The translations under genes were made by a program, and so were the position numbers. Under the pieces are notes generated by a model, which saw only the letters and a program-made list of their open reading frames with translations, searched no databases and was not told where the DNA came from. Positions 53,196 to 62,901 of a DNA stretch of 64,000 bases are shown here, piece after piece. Position 1 is the first letter of the stretch, and each line of letters opens with the position of its first letter. Source of the DNA: Lachnospiraceae bacterium (GTDB lineage Bacteria; Bacillota; Clostridia; Lachnospirales; Lachnospiraceae); assembly GCA_022845955.1 (NCBI GenBank), contig AP025576.1:3596001-3660000 (forward strand), written 5' to 3'.

Positions 53196-55844
53196 TTACC
53201 ATCGGTTCTTAAGTTTGTTCTGGAGCCGGTACAGCGTATTCAGGGCATCCAGCGGAGTCATCGTGCTCACCTCCACATTTTTCAGCTCATCCAGCACATC
53301 CGCATCCGTTACCGTATCAAACAGGGATATCTGATCCAGTTCCAGTTCGTCATAATGCTCCTGTTTTTTCGAGGGTGCATTCGTTTCCGCAATGGATATG
53401 CTCTGTACCTTTTCCGTAATATCATTATCGCTGAGCTGTTCCACAATCTCCTTGGCCCGGTCGATAACCAGATCCGGCACCCCGGCCAGTCTGGCAACCT
53501 GGATTCCATAGCTTTTATCCGCACCGCCCTTGATTATCTTTCGGAGGAAAACAATATCATCCCCTTTTTCTTTGACGGCGATACAATAATTGTTAACATT
53601 GCTCATTTTGCCTTCCAGCTCCGTGAGCTCATGGTAATGGGTGGCAAACAGGGTTTTGGCTCCCAGGAGCTTGCGGTTGCTGATGTGCTCGATCACCGCC
53701 CATGCAATACTGAGCCCGTCAAAGGTTGAGGTTCCCCTGCCGATTTCATCCAGAATGAGAAGGCTGTTCCGGGTCGCATTCCGCAGGATATTGGCTACCT
53801 CACTCATTTCCACCATAAAGGTACTTTGGCCGCTTGCCAGATCATCCGAAGCTCCCACACGGGTGAAAATACGGTCCACAATACCGATATCGGCCTGTCT
53901 GGCCGGCACGAAGCTCCCCACCTGAGCCATGAGGACTATGAGTGCGGTCTGCCGCATATAGGTGGATTTGCCTGCCATATTTGGCCCGGTAATAACTGCG
54001 ATCTGTCTGGAATTATTATCCAGATGAGTGTCATTAGGGATGAACATATCGTGTTCAATCATTTTTTCCACAACCGGATGACGGCCGTCTTTTATATGGA
54101 TCAGGCCCTTTTCATTTAATTTGGGCCGGGTATACTGGTTCTGTTCTGCCACAAGGGAAAAGGAGCAGAACACATCCAGTCTCGCCACAGCCTTTGCCGT
54201 TGTCTGGATTCTCTCGATTTCGCCGGCTATTCTTTCTCTTATTACGCAGAACAAATCATACTCCAGCGTACAAAGCTTGTCCTCCGCATTCAGGATGGTA
54301 TCCTCAAGCTCCTTCAGCCGCGGGGTGGTATATCGTTCCGCATTGGTGAGCGTCTGCTTTCTCACATAATCATCAGGCACCATACCCAGATAGGATTTGG
54401 TCACCTCCAGATAATAACCGAATACCTTGTTATATTTGACCCGCAGATTTTTGATTCCGGTACGCTCCCGTTCCGTATTTTCCAGCTCCGCCAGCCAGGT
54501 TTTTCCTTCCGTCTTGGCTCTGCGGAGGGTGTCGATATCTTCGTTATACCCTTCCTTAATCATACCGCCTTCCCGTATGGTAATGGGAGGCTCCTCCTCT
54601 ATGGATTCCCCGATCAACCCAAATAAATCCTCCAGGCCGTCGATTTCCGACTCGATTTTCTGGTTCGCGTCACCGGGAATCTCCTTCAGCACCGTTTTGA
54701 TATGGGGGAGCATTTCCATGGAATTGCGGAAGGCAATTAAATCTCTGGGATTGGCCGTTTTGTAGCTCACCTTTCCCAGAAGCCTTTCCAGATCATAAAT
54801 AGGGTTCAGGTATTCCCGCAGTTCATCTCTCGCAAGAGGGTTATTGCAGAAGGCCTCCACCGCATCCAGGCGTTCTTCCATCTGCTGCTTATGTATCAGG
54901 GGCTGTTCCAGGAAGTTGCGCAGCATTCGCGCTCCCATTGCCGTCCTCGTCTTGTCCAGCACCCACAGCAGGGAGCCTCTCTTCTGTTTTTCCCGCAGAG
55001 TCTCGGTGAGCTCCAGGTTCCTTCTGGTGGAACTGTCCAGAAGCATATAACGGTTTGTCAGATAAGGCTCGATATGTGTGAAATGACTCAGCGGTATTTT
55101 CTGTGTATCATATAAATAGGAAAGAAGTGCTCCGGCCGCAATCACTCCATTGGGAAACTCATCCACACCAAGCCCGGACAGGGAATTAACACCAAAGTGC
55201 TTCAGCAGGCACTTCCGGCACAGATCATCATCAAAATAATGCGGTTCCAGAGAATATATGGTTATCCGCAGCCTTTCCTTCAAATCCTCCAGTTCCACTC
55301 CGCTGACCAGAAAAGCATCGTTGCATATAATCTCCGAAGGCGCGTACTTCATGACTTCATCCAGCAGCTTCCTGTTATCCTCAACCTCAGTTAACAGATA
55401 ATCGCCGGTCGTAACGTCCGCTACGGAAATGCCGGTCTTCCCCGCAAAATAGGCAATACACATCAGAAAATTATTTTTATTTTCCTCAAGGGCCTGGATA
55501 TTCAGATTGGTTCCGGGTGTTACGATACGCACGACCTCACGTTTAACAAGCCCCTTGGCCAGCTTGGGATCCTCCACCTGTTCACAGATGGCAACCTTAT
55601 AGCCCTTACCCACCAGCCTGCTCAAATACCCTTCCACTGCATGGTAAGGCACGCCGCACATCGGCGCCCGTTCCTCCATCCCGCAGTTTTTACCGGTAAG
55701 CGTCAGTTCCAGCTCTCTGGATACCGTAAGCGCATCCTCAAAAAACATTTCATAAAAATCTCCGAGACGATAAAACAGAATACAGTCCTCATACTGCTTT
55801 TTCGTTTCCATATATTGCTGCATCATCGGCGTCATTTCTGCCAT
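53196..55844 (-). CDS. mutS: DNA mismatch repair protein MutS
   Basis: This roughly 882-residue protein begins MAEMTPMMQQYMETKKQYEDCILFYRLGDFYEMFFEDA, containing the Phe-x-Glu mismatch wedge region (residues about 30-40). It has Walker A GPNMAGKST, Walker B LLILDEIGRGTSTFDG and LFATHYHEL. The C-terminal helix LDALNTLYRLQNKLK is present. A frame to 55889 is open, but the Met at 55844 fits the family. It recognises mispairs and recruits MutL. Confidence 0.97.
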   Translation of the reverse strand: MAEMTPMMQQYMETKKQYEDCILFYRLGDFYEMFFEDALTVSRELELTLTGKNCGMEERAPMCGVPYHAVEGYLSRLVGKGYKVAICEQVEDPKLAKGLVKREVVRIVTPGTNLNIQALEENKNNFLMCIAYFAGKTGISVADVTTGDYLLTEVEDNRKLLDEVMKYAPSEIICNDAFLVSGVELEDLKERLRITIYSLEPHYFDDDLCRKCLLKHFGVNSLSGLGVDEFPNGVIAAGALLSYLYDTQKIPLSHFTHIEPYLTNRYMLLDSSTRRNLELTETLREKQKRGSLLWVLDKTRTAMGARMLRNFLEQPLIHKQQMEERLDAVEAFCNNPLARDELREYLNPIYDLERLLGKVSYKTANPRDLIAFRNSMEMLPHIKTVLKEIPGDANQKIESEIDGLEDLFGLIGESIEEEPPITIREGGMIKEGYNEDIDTLRRAKTEGKTWLAELENTERERTGIKNLRVKYNKVFGYYLEVTKSYLGMVPDDYVRKQTLTNAERYTTPRLKELEDTILNAEDKLCTLEYDLFCVIRERIAGEIERIQTTAKAVARLDVFCSFSLVAEQNQYTRPKLNEKGLIHIKDGRHPVVEKMIEHDMFIPNDTHLDNNSRQIAVITGPNMAGKSTYMRQTALIVLMAQVGSFVPARQADIGIVDRIFTRVGASDDLASGQSTFMVEMSEVANILRNATRNSLLILDEIGRGTSTFDGLSIAWAVIEHISNRKLLGAKTLFATHYHELTELEGKMSNVNNYCIAVKEKGDDIVFLRKIIKGGADKSYGIQVARLAGVPDLVIDRAKEIVEQLSDNDITEKVQSISIAETNAPSKKQEHYDELELDQISLFDTVTDADVLDELKNVEVSTMTPLDALNTLYRLQNKLKNRW

Positions 55845-55943
55845 TTCAAACGTTTCTCCTTTGTATTTCCCAATAAAATCCGCAAGCATACATCAATAAA
55901 ATATAGCACAATTTGGCGAAAATGTAAATCGTAACTAACAGCA

Positions 55944-55992
55944 GGAATGCAGATAAAAAAAGCTGGTTCCGCCATGTTTTTTTATCTGCATC
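55944..55992. terminator. Bidirectional A/T-rich hairpin upstream of mutS
   Basis: TGCAGATAAAAAAA pairs with TTTTTTTATCTGCA across a 15-nt loop, flanked by direct copies of TAACAGCAGGAA. It can act as a terminator on the - strand for upstream transcription. Confidence 0.55.
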
Positions 55993-56012
55993 CTAACAGC
56001 AGGAAATGGGAT

Positions 56013-56240
56013 AAATAAAAAACAGTTCTGCACAAATCGGCAAAACTGCTTTCTTTTCTAATCCCTGAACCCGTCGGCAATGTGGGTTTATTGAGAATAC
56101 TTGATGCATCCGTTCCGGAATAGATAATACATTTTGGGGGAATGATATCAAATAAACAATTTTTCTCAATTGTTACTCCGGTACTTTCTGCACCAAATTC
56201 TCAACCCACGATATGCCGCATCCCTGTTCCGGGATGCAAC
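56013..56240 (-). ncRNA. Candidate structured RNA of about 230 nt, rod-shaped
   Basis: The 549-bp gap between mutS and the LytTR gene holds no ORF. On the - strand it has an extended -10 promoter (TG-T-TATAAT, 56255-56247). Then come a 7-bp hairpin (56237-56218) and a long-range stem pairing 56197-56209 with 56082-56098 (GTGGGTT-TGAGAAT type). Further pairing lies inside (TTGGTGCA with TGCATCAA, CCGGA with TCCGG, CAATT hairpin). A hairpin plus T6 terminator ends it at 56048-56013. A long rod with internal loops resembles 6S RNA, but no family was confirmed. Confidence 0.5.
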
Positions 56241-56393
56241 GAATGTATTATAACATACTTTTGGCTAAAATGGTGCACAAAAATAAATTTTATTTCAATC
56301 ACTACCAAAGAGTAGCGTTTTTCTGTAACGGACATTTGTTTTCCTGTAATATATTATTTTGTATTTCGGAAAAACGTATAAATTTGTCAACAA

Positions 56394-57149
56394 TCACACG
56401 CAAGGCTGCTTTTTCGGGTATTTTTTTCCAAGATAACGAGCAAATTTTTGGTAAAATTCTTCTTTTCGGGAACGGGAAATCGACAGTGCCGTCCCATCCA
56501 TGAGAACCAGCAGATTTCCCTCAACCTTTGCCACATGCTTGAGATTTACTATATAACTGTTGTGGGCGTAGGCAAAATCCTGTGTTTCCAGTGCGGCATA
56601 CATATCTGCAAGGCGGGAATTGCAGTTTACCGGATTTTCTTCCTTCTCCCGGCTGGACCATATCTGGCAGCCTCTTTTTTTCAGGGAGATATACAGGATA
56701 CTGTCAGAATCAATCTGCATCATTTTCCCTTTATAGACAGCCGTGACATAGACATGCTTCTGCCGGTTTACCGCTTCTTTTAAAATGGCGCTCATATCTT
56801 CTTTCCCTTTGGTGAGAAGTTCCTGTTTCAAAAGATAACGGTAGGGATAAACTTTGAACATTTCCGGCGTGGGCATGGCCACACCGGTAACGAAGGCAAG
56901 CACTGCCTTTCGGTTCTGGCTGCGGAAAGCAAATGCCGTCTCCTGTCCGTCCATCCCGTCCATTTGGATATCCAGAAAAAGGATATCATGTTCGGCAAGA
57001 ATATCCTCCATCAATTCTTCACCGGAAGCATATTCCATAATATGTATGGGAATGCCTGAATCACAGGCTGTCTTTCTGAGCAGCTGGCCCAATATATTCC
57101 TGTCGGCCTGGGAATCGTCACAAACCGCAATTTTAAGTTCTATTTCCAC
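56394..57149 (-). CDS. LytTR response regulator (AgrA/VirR type)
   Basis: This roughly 251-residue regulator has receiver motifs (CDDSQADR, Asp in ILFLDIQMDGMDG) and a C-terminal LytTR DNA-binding domain (DSILYISLKKRGCQIWSS ... AHNSYIVNLKHVAKVEGNLLVLMDGTALSISRSRKEEFYQKFARYL). The position of the phospho-acceptor Lys is less clear (YRYLLKQ). The GTG at 57149 fits the ribosome binding site AAGGGAAGG better than the TTG at 57158. It overlaps the sensor gene. No AgrB or AgrD peptide gene is nearby. Confidence 0.9.
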   Translation of the reverse strand: MEIELKIAVCDDSQADRNILGQLLRKTACDSGIPIHIMEYASGEELMEDILAEHDILFLDIQMDGMDGQETAFAFRSQNRKAVLAFVTGVAMPTPEMFKVYPYRYLLKQELLTKGKEDMSAILKEAVNRQKHVYVTAVYKGKMMQIDSDSILYISLKKRGCQIWSSREKEENPVNCNSRLADMYAALETQDFAYAHNSYIVNLKHVAKVEGNLLVLMDGTALSISRSRKEEFYQKFARYLGKKYPKKQPCV

Positions 57150-57150
57150 A

Positions 57151-58506
57151 TCAGTCAACCTTCCCTTTATCCGCCTGTCCCGTCAATCCGTCACAGCGGC
57201 TCTGCACGGGCAGGCATACAGTTACACAAAATATATCGGCATGGATATCAAAATCAATAAGCCCGCGGTTGTTTTCTATGAGTTCCCGCACATGCTTCAG
57301 GCCGATGCCATGCCTTGTCCGATCTTCTTTTACGGTCAGGAAGCTTCCTTTTCTGCAGACTGCTTTCTCCCTGCAGCTGTTTTCCAGCCGTATGACTGCA
57401 TAATTACGGTCGGTATCCATAAACATCCTGAGATCAATGCTCCTTCCGCCCTCCGGACAGCGCTGTGCAGCTTCCAGGGCGTTATCCAGAAGGTTGCTCA
57501 TAATACTGATAAAGTCATAGTCCTTTATGTCCCCTGCCCGGAAGCCCGGTTCCACAAAAATATCCATGGGAATCCTTTCCGAATCCGCTTTCCGCTTCTT
57601 TTCATTTAATATGAAATTCAATATCCCGTTGGCAGAATAATGTGTTTCCTCCGCTTTGGATATATCCGCATGGATATCTCTGACAATTTCCTGTATTTTA
57701 CCGTTTTGATTTTCTCCCGCAAGATAGCTGAGAGTATTCAGGTATCTGTTTATATCATGCAAAACCTGCCTGTAATTCTGGGTGACATGTTCCAGCTGGG
57801 CATAATTCTCCGTTTCCATACGGCTCTTCATCTGCAGAAGCTTCTGCTCGGTTATCTGGGACTGCATCTGTACATTCCTGTGATATATCTCCAGCAGGAT
57901 GATATTGAAAACGGCAAGCAAAGCACAGATTACCGTAAGCATCAGCCTCTCTCCGGCAGAAACCTCCACATCCGCATACAAGGTTACCTGATATACGATC
58001 CGGATAAGGAGGAGGGAGAGGGCCGGGCACAGCAGAAAGGGGAGCGGGACGGAAGCCTCTTTATTCTGCAGTCTGCCCTGCATCAGTCTGATTACCACAT
58101 ATATCAGCAAAATGGCAAACAGCTTGGCGGCAAGGATAACCGCGATTTTCCCGGCGTCGATATCCGGTATGATATATGTCCCTCCATAGCCGGCACCGAT
58201 TACGATATCCTCACAGAAAATGACCAGTAAAATTTCGATGATGTTAAAGTACAGGATCTGCCTGCGGTTTCCTTCAAACATAAGAAGGGCGGAAATTATA
58301 TAGATGAAAACAGTCCCGAGCAGATTAACAGGAACGCTGCCTGCATAGTTGACAAGCGACATATAAAGGAGGATTATTCCCCGGATTCCAAGGCGCAGGG
58401 TAACATTCTTCATTTTATAATCAAAGAAACTTCTCATGAAGAGGTTCCATATATAACATTCCAGAATATTTGTCACGATAATGACGGACACTTCCTCCAG
58501 CCCCAT
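57151..58506 (-). CDS. GHKL sensor histidine kinase (AgrC type)
   Basis: The 451-residue protein has about six N-terminal membrane helices (1-210) and a coiled-coil linker. In the kinase part, QVLHDINRYLNTLSYL carries the phospho-acceptor His, and the GHKL ATPase has the N box IMSNLLDNALEAAQ and a G box in RHGIGLKHVRELIENN. AgrC-like sensors bind peptide pheromones; here the signal is unknown. It is translationally coupled to the LytTR regulator. Confidence 0.9.
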   Translation of the reverse strand: MGLEEVSVIIVTNILECYIWNLFMRSFFDYKMKNVTLRLGIRGIILLYMSLVNYAGSVPVNLLGTVFIYIISALLMFEGNRRQILYFNIIEILLVIFCEDIVIGAGYGGTYIIPDIDAGKIAVILAAKLFAILLIYVVIRLMQGRLQNKEASVPLPFLLCPALSLLLIRIVYQVTLYADVEVSAGERLMLTVICALLAVFNIILLEIYHRNVQMQSQITEQKLLQMKSRMETENYAQLEHVTQNYRQVLHDINRYLNTLSYLAGENQNGKIQEIVRDIHADISKAEETHYSANGILNFILNEKKRKADSERIPMDIFVEPGFRAGDIKDYDFISIMSNLLDNALEAAQRCPEGGRSIDLRMFMDTDRNYAVIRLENSCREKAVCRKGSFLTVKEDRTRHGIGLKHVRELIENNRGLIDFDIHADIFCVTVCLPVQSRCDGLTGQADKGKVD

Positions 58507-58580
58507 ATCTTATCCTTTTCCTTCCTTAATGACTCCAGATGCAAATTTTTCCCTTCAGCCTGCATTTTTTTCCGTTCGGG

Positions 58581-58609
58581 TTGCTTATTTCCTTATTATC
58601 TTTCATAAT
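58581..58609 (+). promoter_or_regulatory. Promoter of the small membrane protein pair
   Basis: TTGCTT (58581-58586), 17-bp spacer, CATAAT (58604-58609), about 45 bp before the ATG at 58652. Confidence 0.55.
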
Positions 58610-58651
58610 TCTATATATCTTATTACGTATGACTGAGGAGGAATTACAAGA

Positions 58652-59113
58652 ATGAAAAAACTATGGACAGTTACCGCAGCGGATGGGATGAACCATACCA
58701 TTGAATACAAGGGACGCAACCTGCTTGTTGACGGCCAGAAATACCCGCTGAAATCATCCAACTGGTTTATCCAGATGATTGATTATGCCATCAACTTCGG
58801 AGAAACACAGTGCCGGCTTGTAGTGCTGGGAAATAAAGTGGATTTAGCTGTCAACGGACGGTATCTGGGAAGCGGCGAGACTTATCAGCCTATCGCAAGC
58901 CTGCCCGTATATGTATCCGTTCTTGCAGGTATCAGCTGTGTACTCGGCTTTTTGATGAACAGCTGGCTGGGGCTCTGTCTTGGCGTACTTATTGGTGTTA
59001 TGTATTTCAACCTTGCACTGAAGAAGAAAAACGGCATTGTGGTTGTCGCCTTCATCATTGCTTCCATCCTTCAGGTTGCTCTGGGAATCGGTGTTGCTTT
59101 CCTTCTTGCCTGA
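58652..59113 (+). CDS. Uncharacterised protein with soluble beta domain and C-terminal membrane helices
   Basis: The 153-residue protein has an N-terminal roughly 80-residue hydrophilic part (MKKLWTVTAADGMNHTIEYKG ... LLVDGQKYPLK) rich in beta strands and then about three hydrophobic segments. The pattern W-x-V-x-x-x-DG-x-x-H-x-IE with a later VDG loosely resembles FAIM1-type beta domains; this is a guess and not enough to name it. GAGGAGG lies upstream. It shares the direction of, and probably the promoter with, the DUF4190-like gene. Confidence 0.7.
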   Translation: MKKLWTVTAADGMNHTIEYKGRNLLVDGQKYPLKSSNWFIQMIDYAINFGETQCRLVVLGNKVDLAVNGRYLGSGETYQPIASLPVYVSVLAGISCVLGFLMNSWLGLCLGVLIGVMYFNLALKKKNGIVVVAFIIASILQVALGIGVAFLLA

Positions 59114-59155
59114 GTCTGATAACCATCTGCAGGGAATTAACAGGAGTATGATTTA

Positions 59156-59623
59156 ATGGATAACTATAATTATCAGCCGGATAACAACCAAAACTACCAG
59201 AATGGATATCCTCAGGGAGGTCCCTATCCCGGCCAGCAGCAGCCGGGTTCTGCGCCGGGGCAGAACCCAAATCCGGGCTACGGCCAGAATCCGAACTATA
59301 ATCCCCAGGCCGGTCCTTATCCGGGACAGGGGTACAGCCAGCCTTACCAGGGCTACAGCCAGGGACCGGTAGTTATAAACCAGCTTGAACATAAAAGAGA
59401 TAATCTGGCCGTTTGTTCTCTCGTATTCGGTATTATGGGCGGCGTTTTCAGCTGGATACTCGTTATCCCTCTCGTATGCTGTATCGCAGGACTGATTATG
59501 GGTATTATAAGCCTGGTAAAGACAGGCCAGCATACCGGCCTTGCATTGGGAGGCGTTATTGTCTCCGCAATCAGCCTTGTTATCAGTGTTGTATTTACAT
59601 TGCTTTATATTGTTCTGTTATAA
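59156..59623 (+). CDS. DUF4190-type membrane protein with Pro/Gly/Tyr/Asn-rich N-terminus
   Basis: The 155-residue protein has an N-terminal roughly 75-residue low-complexity segment (repeats such as NPGYGQNPNYN and PYPGQGYSQPY) and a C-terminal DUF4190 domain of two helices with a Gly-rich turn (LAVCSLVFGIMGGVFSWI and GLALGGVIVSAISLVISVVF). The tail composition matches that of the histidine kinase at 9886-12750. The function is unknown. It ends before a strong terminator. Confidence 0.85.
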   Translation: MDNYNYQPDNNQNYQNGYPQGGPYPGQQQPGSAPGQNPNPGYGQNPNYNPQAGPYPGQGYSQPYQGYSQGPVVINQLEHKRDNLAVCSLVFGIMGGVFSWILVIPLVCCIAGLIMGIISLVKTGQHTGLALGGVIVSAISLVISVVFTLLYIVLL

Positions 59624-59648
59624 TGAATTAATTTGTCCGGTGCAATGT

Positions 59649-59678
59649 GGCCGGGAGCATTCGCTCCCGGCCGTTTTT
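59649..59678 (+). terminator. Terminator after the DUF4190 gene
   Basis: GGCCGGGAGC pairs perfectly with GCTCCCGGCC, ATTC loop, then G and five T residues. Confidence 0.9.
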
Positions 59679-59704
59679 ATTCCCGCGGGCCGTTTTCTTT
59701 TTCT

Positions 59705-60034
59705 CTAACGCCATGTATTCCAGAAGGGTTTCATAAAGGCATAAACCGCCAGAGGAATTACCGCAGAATTAATGAGGGAAATGATAATATCACTGCCGAA
59801 CAATGTTACATTTACTGCGAACATAACGATTTCCGACAGGCAGATGATGTAAAAGCCAAACTTACGCCTGTTAAATAACAGAATACTGATGCCCGCAATC
59901 TGCATAAGTTCCAGGAGCATGCCTGCCGCGGCGGCGGATGCATTAGCCAGCAGAAAGGTTCTTCCATAAAACAGAAAGGTCATGATATCCATGACTAGGA
60001 ACACCCAGAGGCAGATTTTCAGGCCTTTTGACAT
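59705..60034 (-). CDS. Uncharacterised small membrane protein
   Basis: The 109-residue protein has three or four hydrophobic segments and begins MSKGLKICLWVFLVMDIM, overlapping the end of miaB by 16 bp. GGAGGTGAGG lies just upstream of the ATG. It is probably cotranscribed with miaB. I do not recognise the family. Confidence 0.65.
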   Translation of the reverse strand: MSKGLKICLWVFLVMDIMTFLFYGRTFLLANASAAAAGMLLELMQIAGISILLFNRRKFGFYIICLSEIVMFAVNVTLFGSDIIISLINSAVIPLAVYAFMKPFWNTWR

Positions 60035-61500
60035 TCGCCCTCACCTCCTGCTCTTTCGCCCAGGAAATAAAAGCCTTTGTATTCCTTCAGATAAACCGGT
60101 ACAAGGTTACCGATCAGGGAAATGTCCCCGGGAAAATGAACCAGTGTATTATTGGAGAGCCTGCCCGTGACCAGACTGGAATCCTGTTCATTCTGTTCTT
60201 CCACAAGAGCCTCCAGGGTCAGTCCGGAGAGCTGTCTGACCCGTTCCCTCGCCGTTTCCTGTACCGTCTTTAATACCTTGTCAAATCCAGCTTTTATCAC
60301 TTCCTCCGAAACCTGGTTTTCCATGGCTGCGGCCGGTGTCCCGGTCCTCTTGGAATAAATAAAGGTAAAAGCATTGTCAAAACGCACTTTTTTAATAACA
60401 TCTATCGTTTCTTCCACATCCTCCGGGGTTTCACCGGGAAAACCAACGATGATATCCGTTGTCAGCGCGATATCCGGCATGGCCCGGCGGATTTTATCCA
60501 CCAGCTCCAGGTACTGTTCTTTGGTATACCTGCGGTTCATCGCCTGAAGGATTCTTGTGGAGCCTGACTGCAGCGGCAGATGAAGGTGCCTGCAGATCTT
60601 GGTGGATGCCGCCATCACCCGGATCAGTTCATTGGATAAATCCTTGGGATGGGAAGTCATAAAACGAATCCGTTTCAGGCCGTCTATTTTTTCCACTTCC
60701 TCAAGAAGGCGGGCAAAACTCATGGGTTCCTCCAGATTTTTACCATAGGAATTAACATTCTGTCCAAGCAGCATGATTTCCACCACACCGTCCGCCACCA
60801 GATTTTCGATTTCCTTTATAATATCTTTGGGGCTCCGGCTTCTCTCACGTCCCCGTACATAAGGTACAATACAATAGCTGCAGAAATTGTTGCACCCAAA
60901 CATAATATTGATGCCGGATTTAAAGGAATATTTTCTTTCAACCGGCAGATCCTCTACAATTCTATCCGTTTTCTGCCAGATATCCACAATCATTCCCTGC
61001 TGCTCCCATACCGAAGCAAGAAGCTCAGCAAATTTGTAAATGTTATGCGTTCCGAAAATCAAGTCCACAAACCGGTAGCTTTTCTTGATTTTCTCTATCG
61101 TACCCGGTTCCTGCATCATGCAGCCGCACAGAGCGATCTTCATATGGGGATTTTTCTTTTTCAGGCTGTTTAAATGCCCGAGCCTGCCGTATACTCTCTG
61201 GTCTGCGTTATCGCGTACCGTACAGGTATTATAAATATCAAAATCCGCTTCTTCCTTGTCTGTAAGCAGGTAACCGGCCTGCTCCAGAATACCGGATAGC
61301 TTTTCCGAATCCCTGGCATTCATCTGGCAGCCGAAAGTGGTTACGCAGGCGGTAAGCTTCCTGCCAAGCCTTTTTTCCTCTTCCGCCACATAAATACGGC
61401 ATTTTTTCAGAAAATAATATTGTCTGGCCGGCTCCTCAAGAGGCGGCTGGGAGGAAAGATCAATGCTTTCCAGTATATAGTCCAAATCTTTGTTATTCAT
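60019..61500 (-). CDS. miaB: tRNA-2-methylthio-N6-dimethylallyladenosine synthase
   Basis: The 493-residue radical-SAM methylthiotransferase has an N-terminal domain with Cys in TFGCQMNARDSEKLSG, NTCTVRDNADQRVYG and LCGCMMQEPG. The radical-SAM cluster is CNNFCSYCIVPYVRG, and a C-terminal TRAM domain covers about 415-480. It thiomethylates i6A37, the product of MiaA. The N-terminus has about 50 residues ahead of the core domain, as in many clostridial MiaB. Confidence 0.96.
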   Translation of the reverse strand: MNNKDLDYILESIDLSSQPPLEEPARQYYFLKKCRIYVAEEEKRLGRKLTACVTTFGCQMNARDSEKLSGILEQAGYLLTDKEEADFDIYNTCTVRDNADQRVYGRLGHLNSLKKKNPHMKIALCGCMMQEPGTIEKIKKSYRFVDLIFGTHNIYKFAELLASVWEQQGMIVDIWQKTDRIVEDLPVERKYSFKSGINIMFGCNNFCSYCIVPYVRGRERSRSPKDIIKEIENLVADGVVEIMLLGQNVNSYGKNLEEPMSFARLLEEVEKIDGLKRIRFMTSHPKDLSNELIRVMAASTKICRHLHLPLQSGSTRILQAMNRRYTKEQYLELVDKIRRAMPDIALTTDIIVGFPGETPEDVEETIDVIKKVRFDNAFTFIYSKRTGTPAAAMENQVSEEVIKAGFDKVLKTVQETARERVRQLSGLTLEALVEEQNEQDSSLVTGRLSNNTLVHFPGDISLIGNLVPVYLKEYKGFYFLGERAGGEGECQKA

Positions 61501-61579
61501 CCTTTGTTCCTTACTTGATTTTCCGATTCCACTACGTTTTCTTCCGTCTGTGCAGTAAATGAGCAGATCTGTCTGAACT

Positions 61580-62830
61580 TCAGCCGATACCGTTCTCTGT
61601 ATACAGAGCGATAATATTCAGCACGATTTCCACACATTTTTCCATAGATTCTATACAAACATATTCATATCTGCCATGATAGTTCATACCGCCGGTACAC
61701 AGATTCGGACAGGGAAGTCCCATGAAGGAGAGCCTGGCACCGTCCGTCCCGCCGCGGATAGGGGAAATAAGAGGGGTTACCCCGGCTTTTTCCATCGCTT
61801 TCACCGCGGTATCGATTAAATGGGCATTTTCAGGGTAGATCTTTTCTTTCATATTATAATAGCTGTCCTGCATTTCCAGGGTAAATACTTCTTTTCCGTA
61901 TTTCTTATTCAGGAACTCTGCGGCTTCCCTGAAATAGGTTTTCTTCTTTTCGAACAGTTCCCTGGAATGATCGCGGATAATATAATCCACCTGAGCGCTT
62001 TCCACGCTCCCGGTTATTCTGTCCGGGTGATAAAAGCCCTCATACATTTCCGTAGAAGCAGGGTTCTCAAAAACAGGAAGAAGGGACTGGAATTCCTGAG
62101 CCAGCAGGATGGCGTTGCGCATCTTATTTTTGGCGCTTCCCGGATGCACACTATAGCCATGGACATGAAGCCTGGCTCCTGCAGCATTGAAATTCTCATA
62201 TTCCAGTTCTCCCAGGGCACCTCCGTCCACGGTATAAGCGAAATCCGCCTGAAAGCCTTCCACATCAAAGTGATCCACACCGCAGCCCACTTCCTCATCC
62301 GGGGTAAAGGCAATACGAATCGTGCCATGCTCTATTTCCGGATGGGCCAGCAGGGTCTGTGCCATTGTCATAATTTCCGCCACACCGGCTTTGTCGTCCG
62401 CACCCAGAAGTGTGGTTCCGTCCGTTACGATCAGGCTTTTCCCCACATAATCCGAAAGCTCGGGATTTTCTTCTGCCGGCAGTACAATCTGCTGCTCTTC
62501 ATTCAGGACAATATCCCCGCCTTCGTAATTTTCCACAATACGCGGTTTCACATTTTTACCGCTTACGGCAGGCGAGGTATCCATATGGGCTATAAATCCC
62601 AGAACAGGCACCTTTTTGCCGTCCTCCTTCCGGTTGGAAGGAAGGGTGGCATACACATAGCCATAGGTTTCATCCATCCTTACATCGGCAGCACCCATCT
62701 CCTTCAGTTCACGCGTCAGCAGACGCGCCAGATCCTTTTGCTTTTCCGTACTGGGAAAGGTGGTGCTGTCTTCATCCGACTGGGTATCTATTTTCACATA
62801 TCTTAAGAATTTATCTACAACTGCACTCAT
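61580..62830 (-). CDS. pepT: Peptidase T
   Basis: The 416-residue tripeptide aminopeptidase of the M20 family has metal ligands in [32 protein letters not shown] and TVDGG. The terminal [33 protein letters not shown] is typical of PepT. The ATG at 62830 is taken because CAGGAG lies 6 bp upstream; the one at 62836 touches it. The length is standard. Confidence 0.96.
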   Translation of the reverse strand: MSAVVDKFLRYVKIDTQSDEDSTTFPSTEKQKDLARLLTRELKEMGAADVRMDETYGYVYATLPSNRKEDGKKVPVLGFIAHMDTSPAVSGKNVKPRIVENYEGGDIVLNEEQQIVLPAEENPELSDYVGKSLIVTDGTTLLGADDKAGVAEIMTMAQTLLAHPEIEHGTIRIAFTPDEEVGCGVDHFDVEGFQADFAYTVDGGALGELEYENFNAAGARLHVHGYSVHPGSAKNKMRNAILLAQEFQSLLPVFENPASTEMYEGFYHPDRITGSVESAQVDYIIRDHSRELFEKKKTYFREAAEFLNKKYGKEVFTLEMQDSYYNMKEKIYPENAHLIDTAVKAMEKAGVTPLISPIRGGTDGARLSFMGLPCPNLCTGGMNYHGRYEYVCIESMEKCVEIVLNIIALYTENGIG

Positions 62831-62901
62831 TTTCATCTCCTGTGTAACGGTTCAGGTATTAAACCGTTACTCTCCTTTTCCTTTTTCTGTTTCCGCAGCC
62901 G

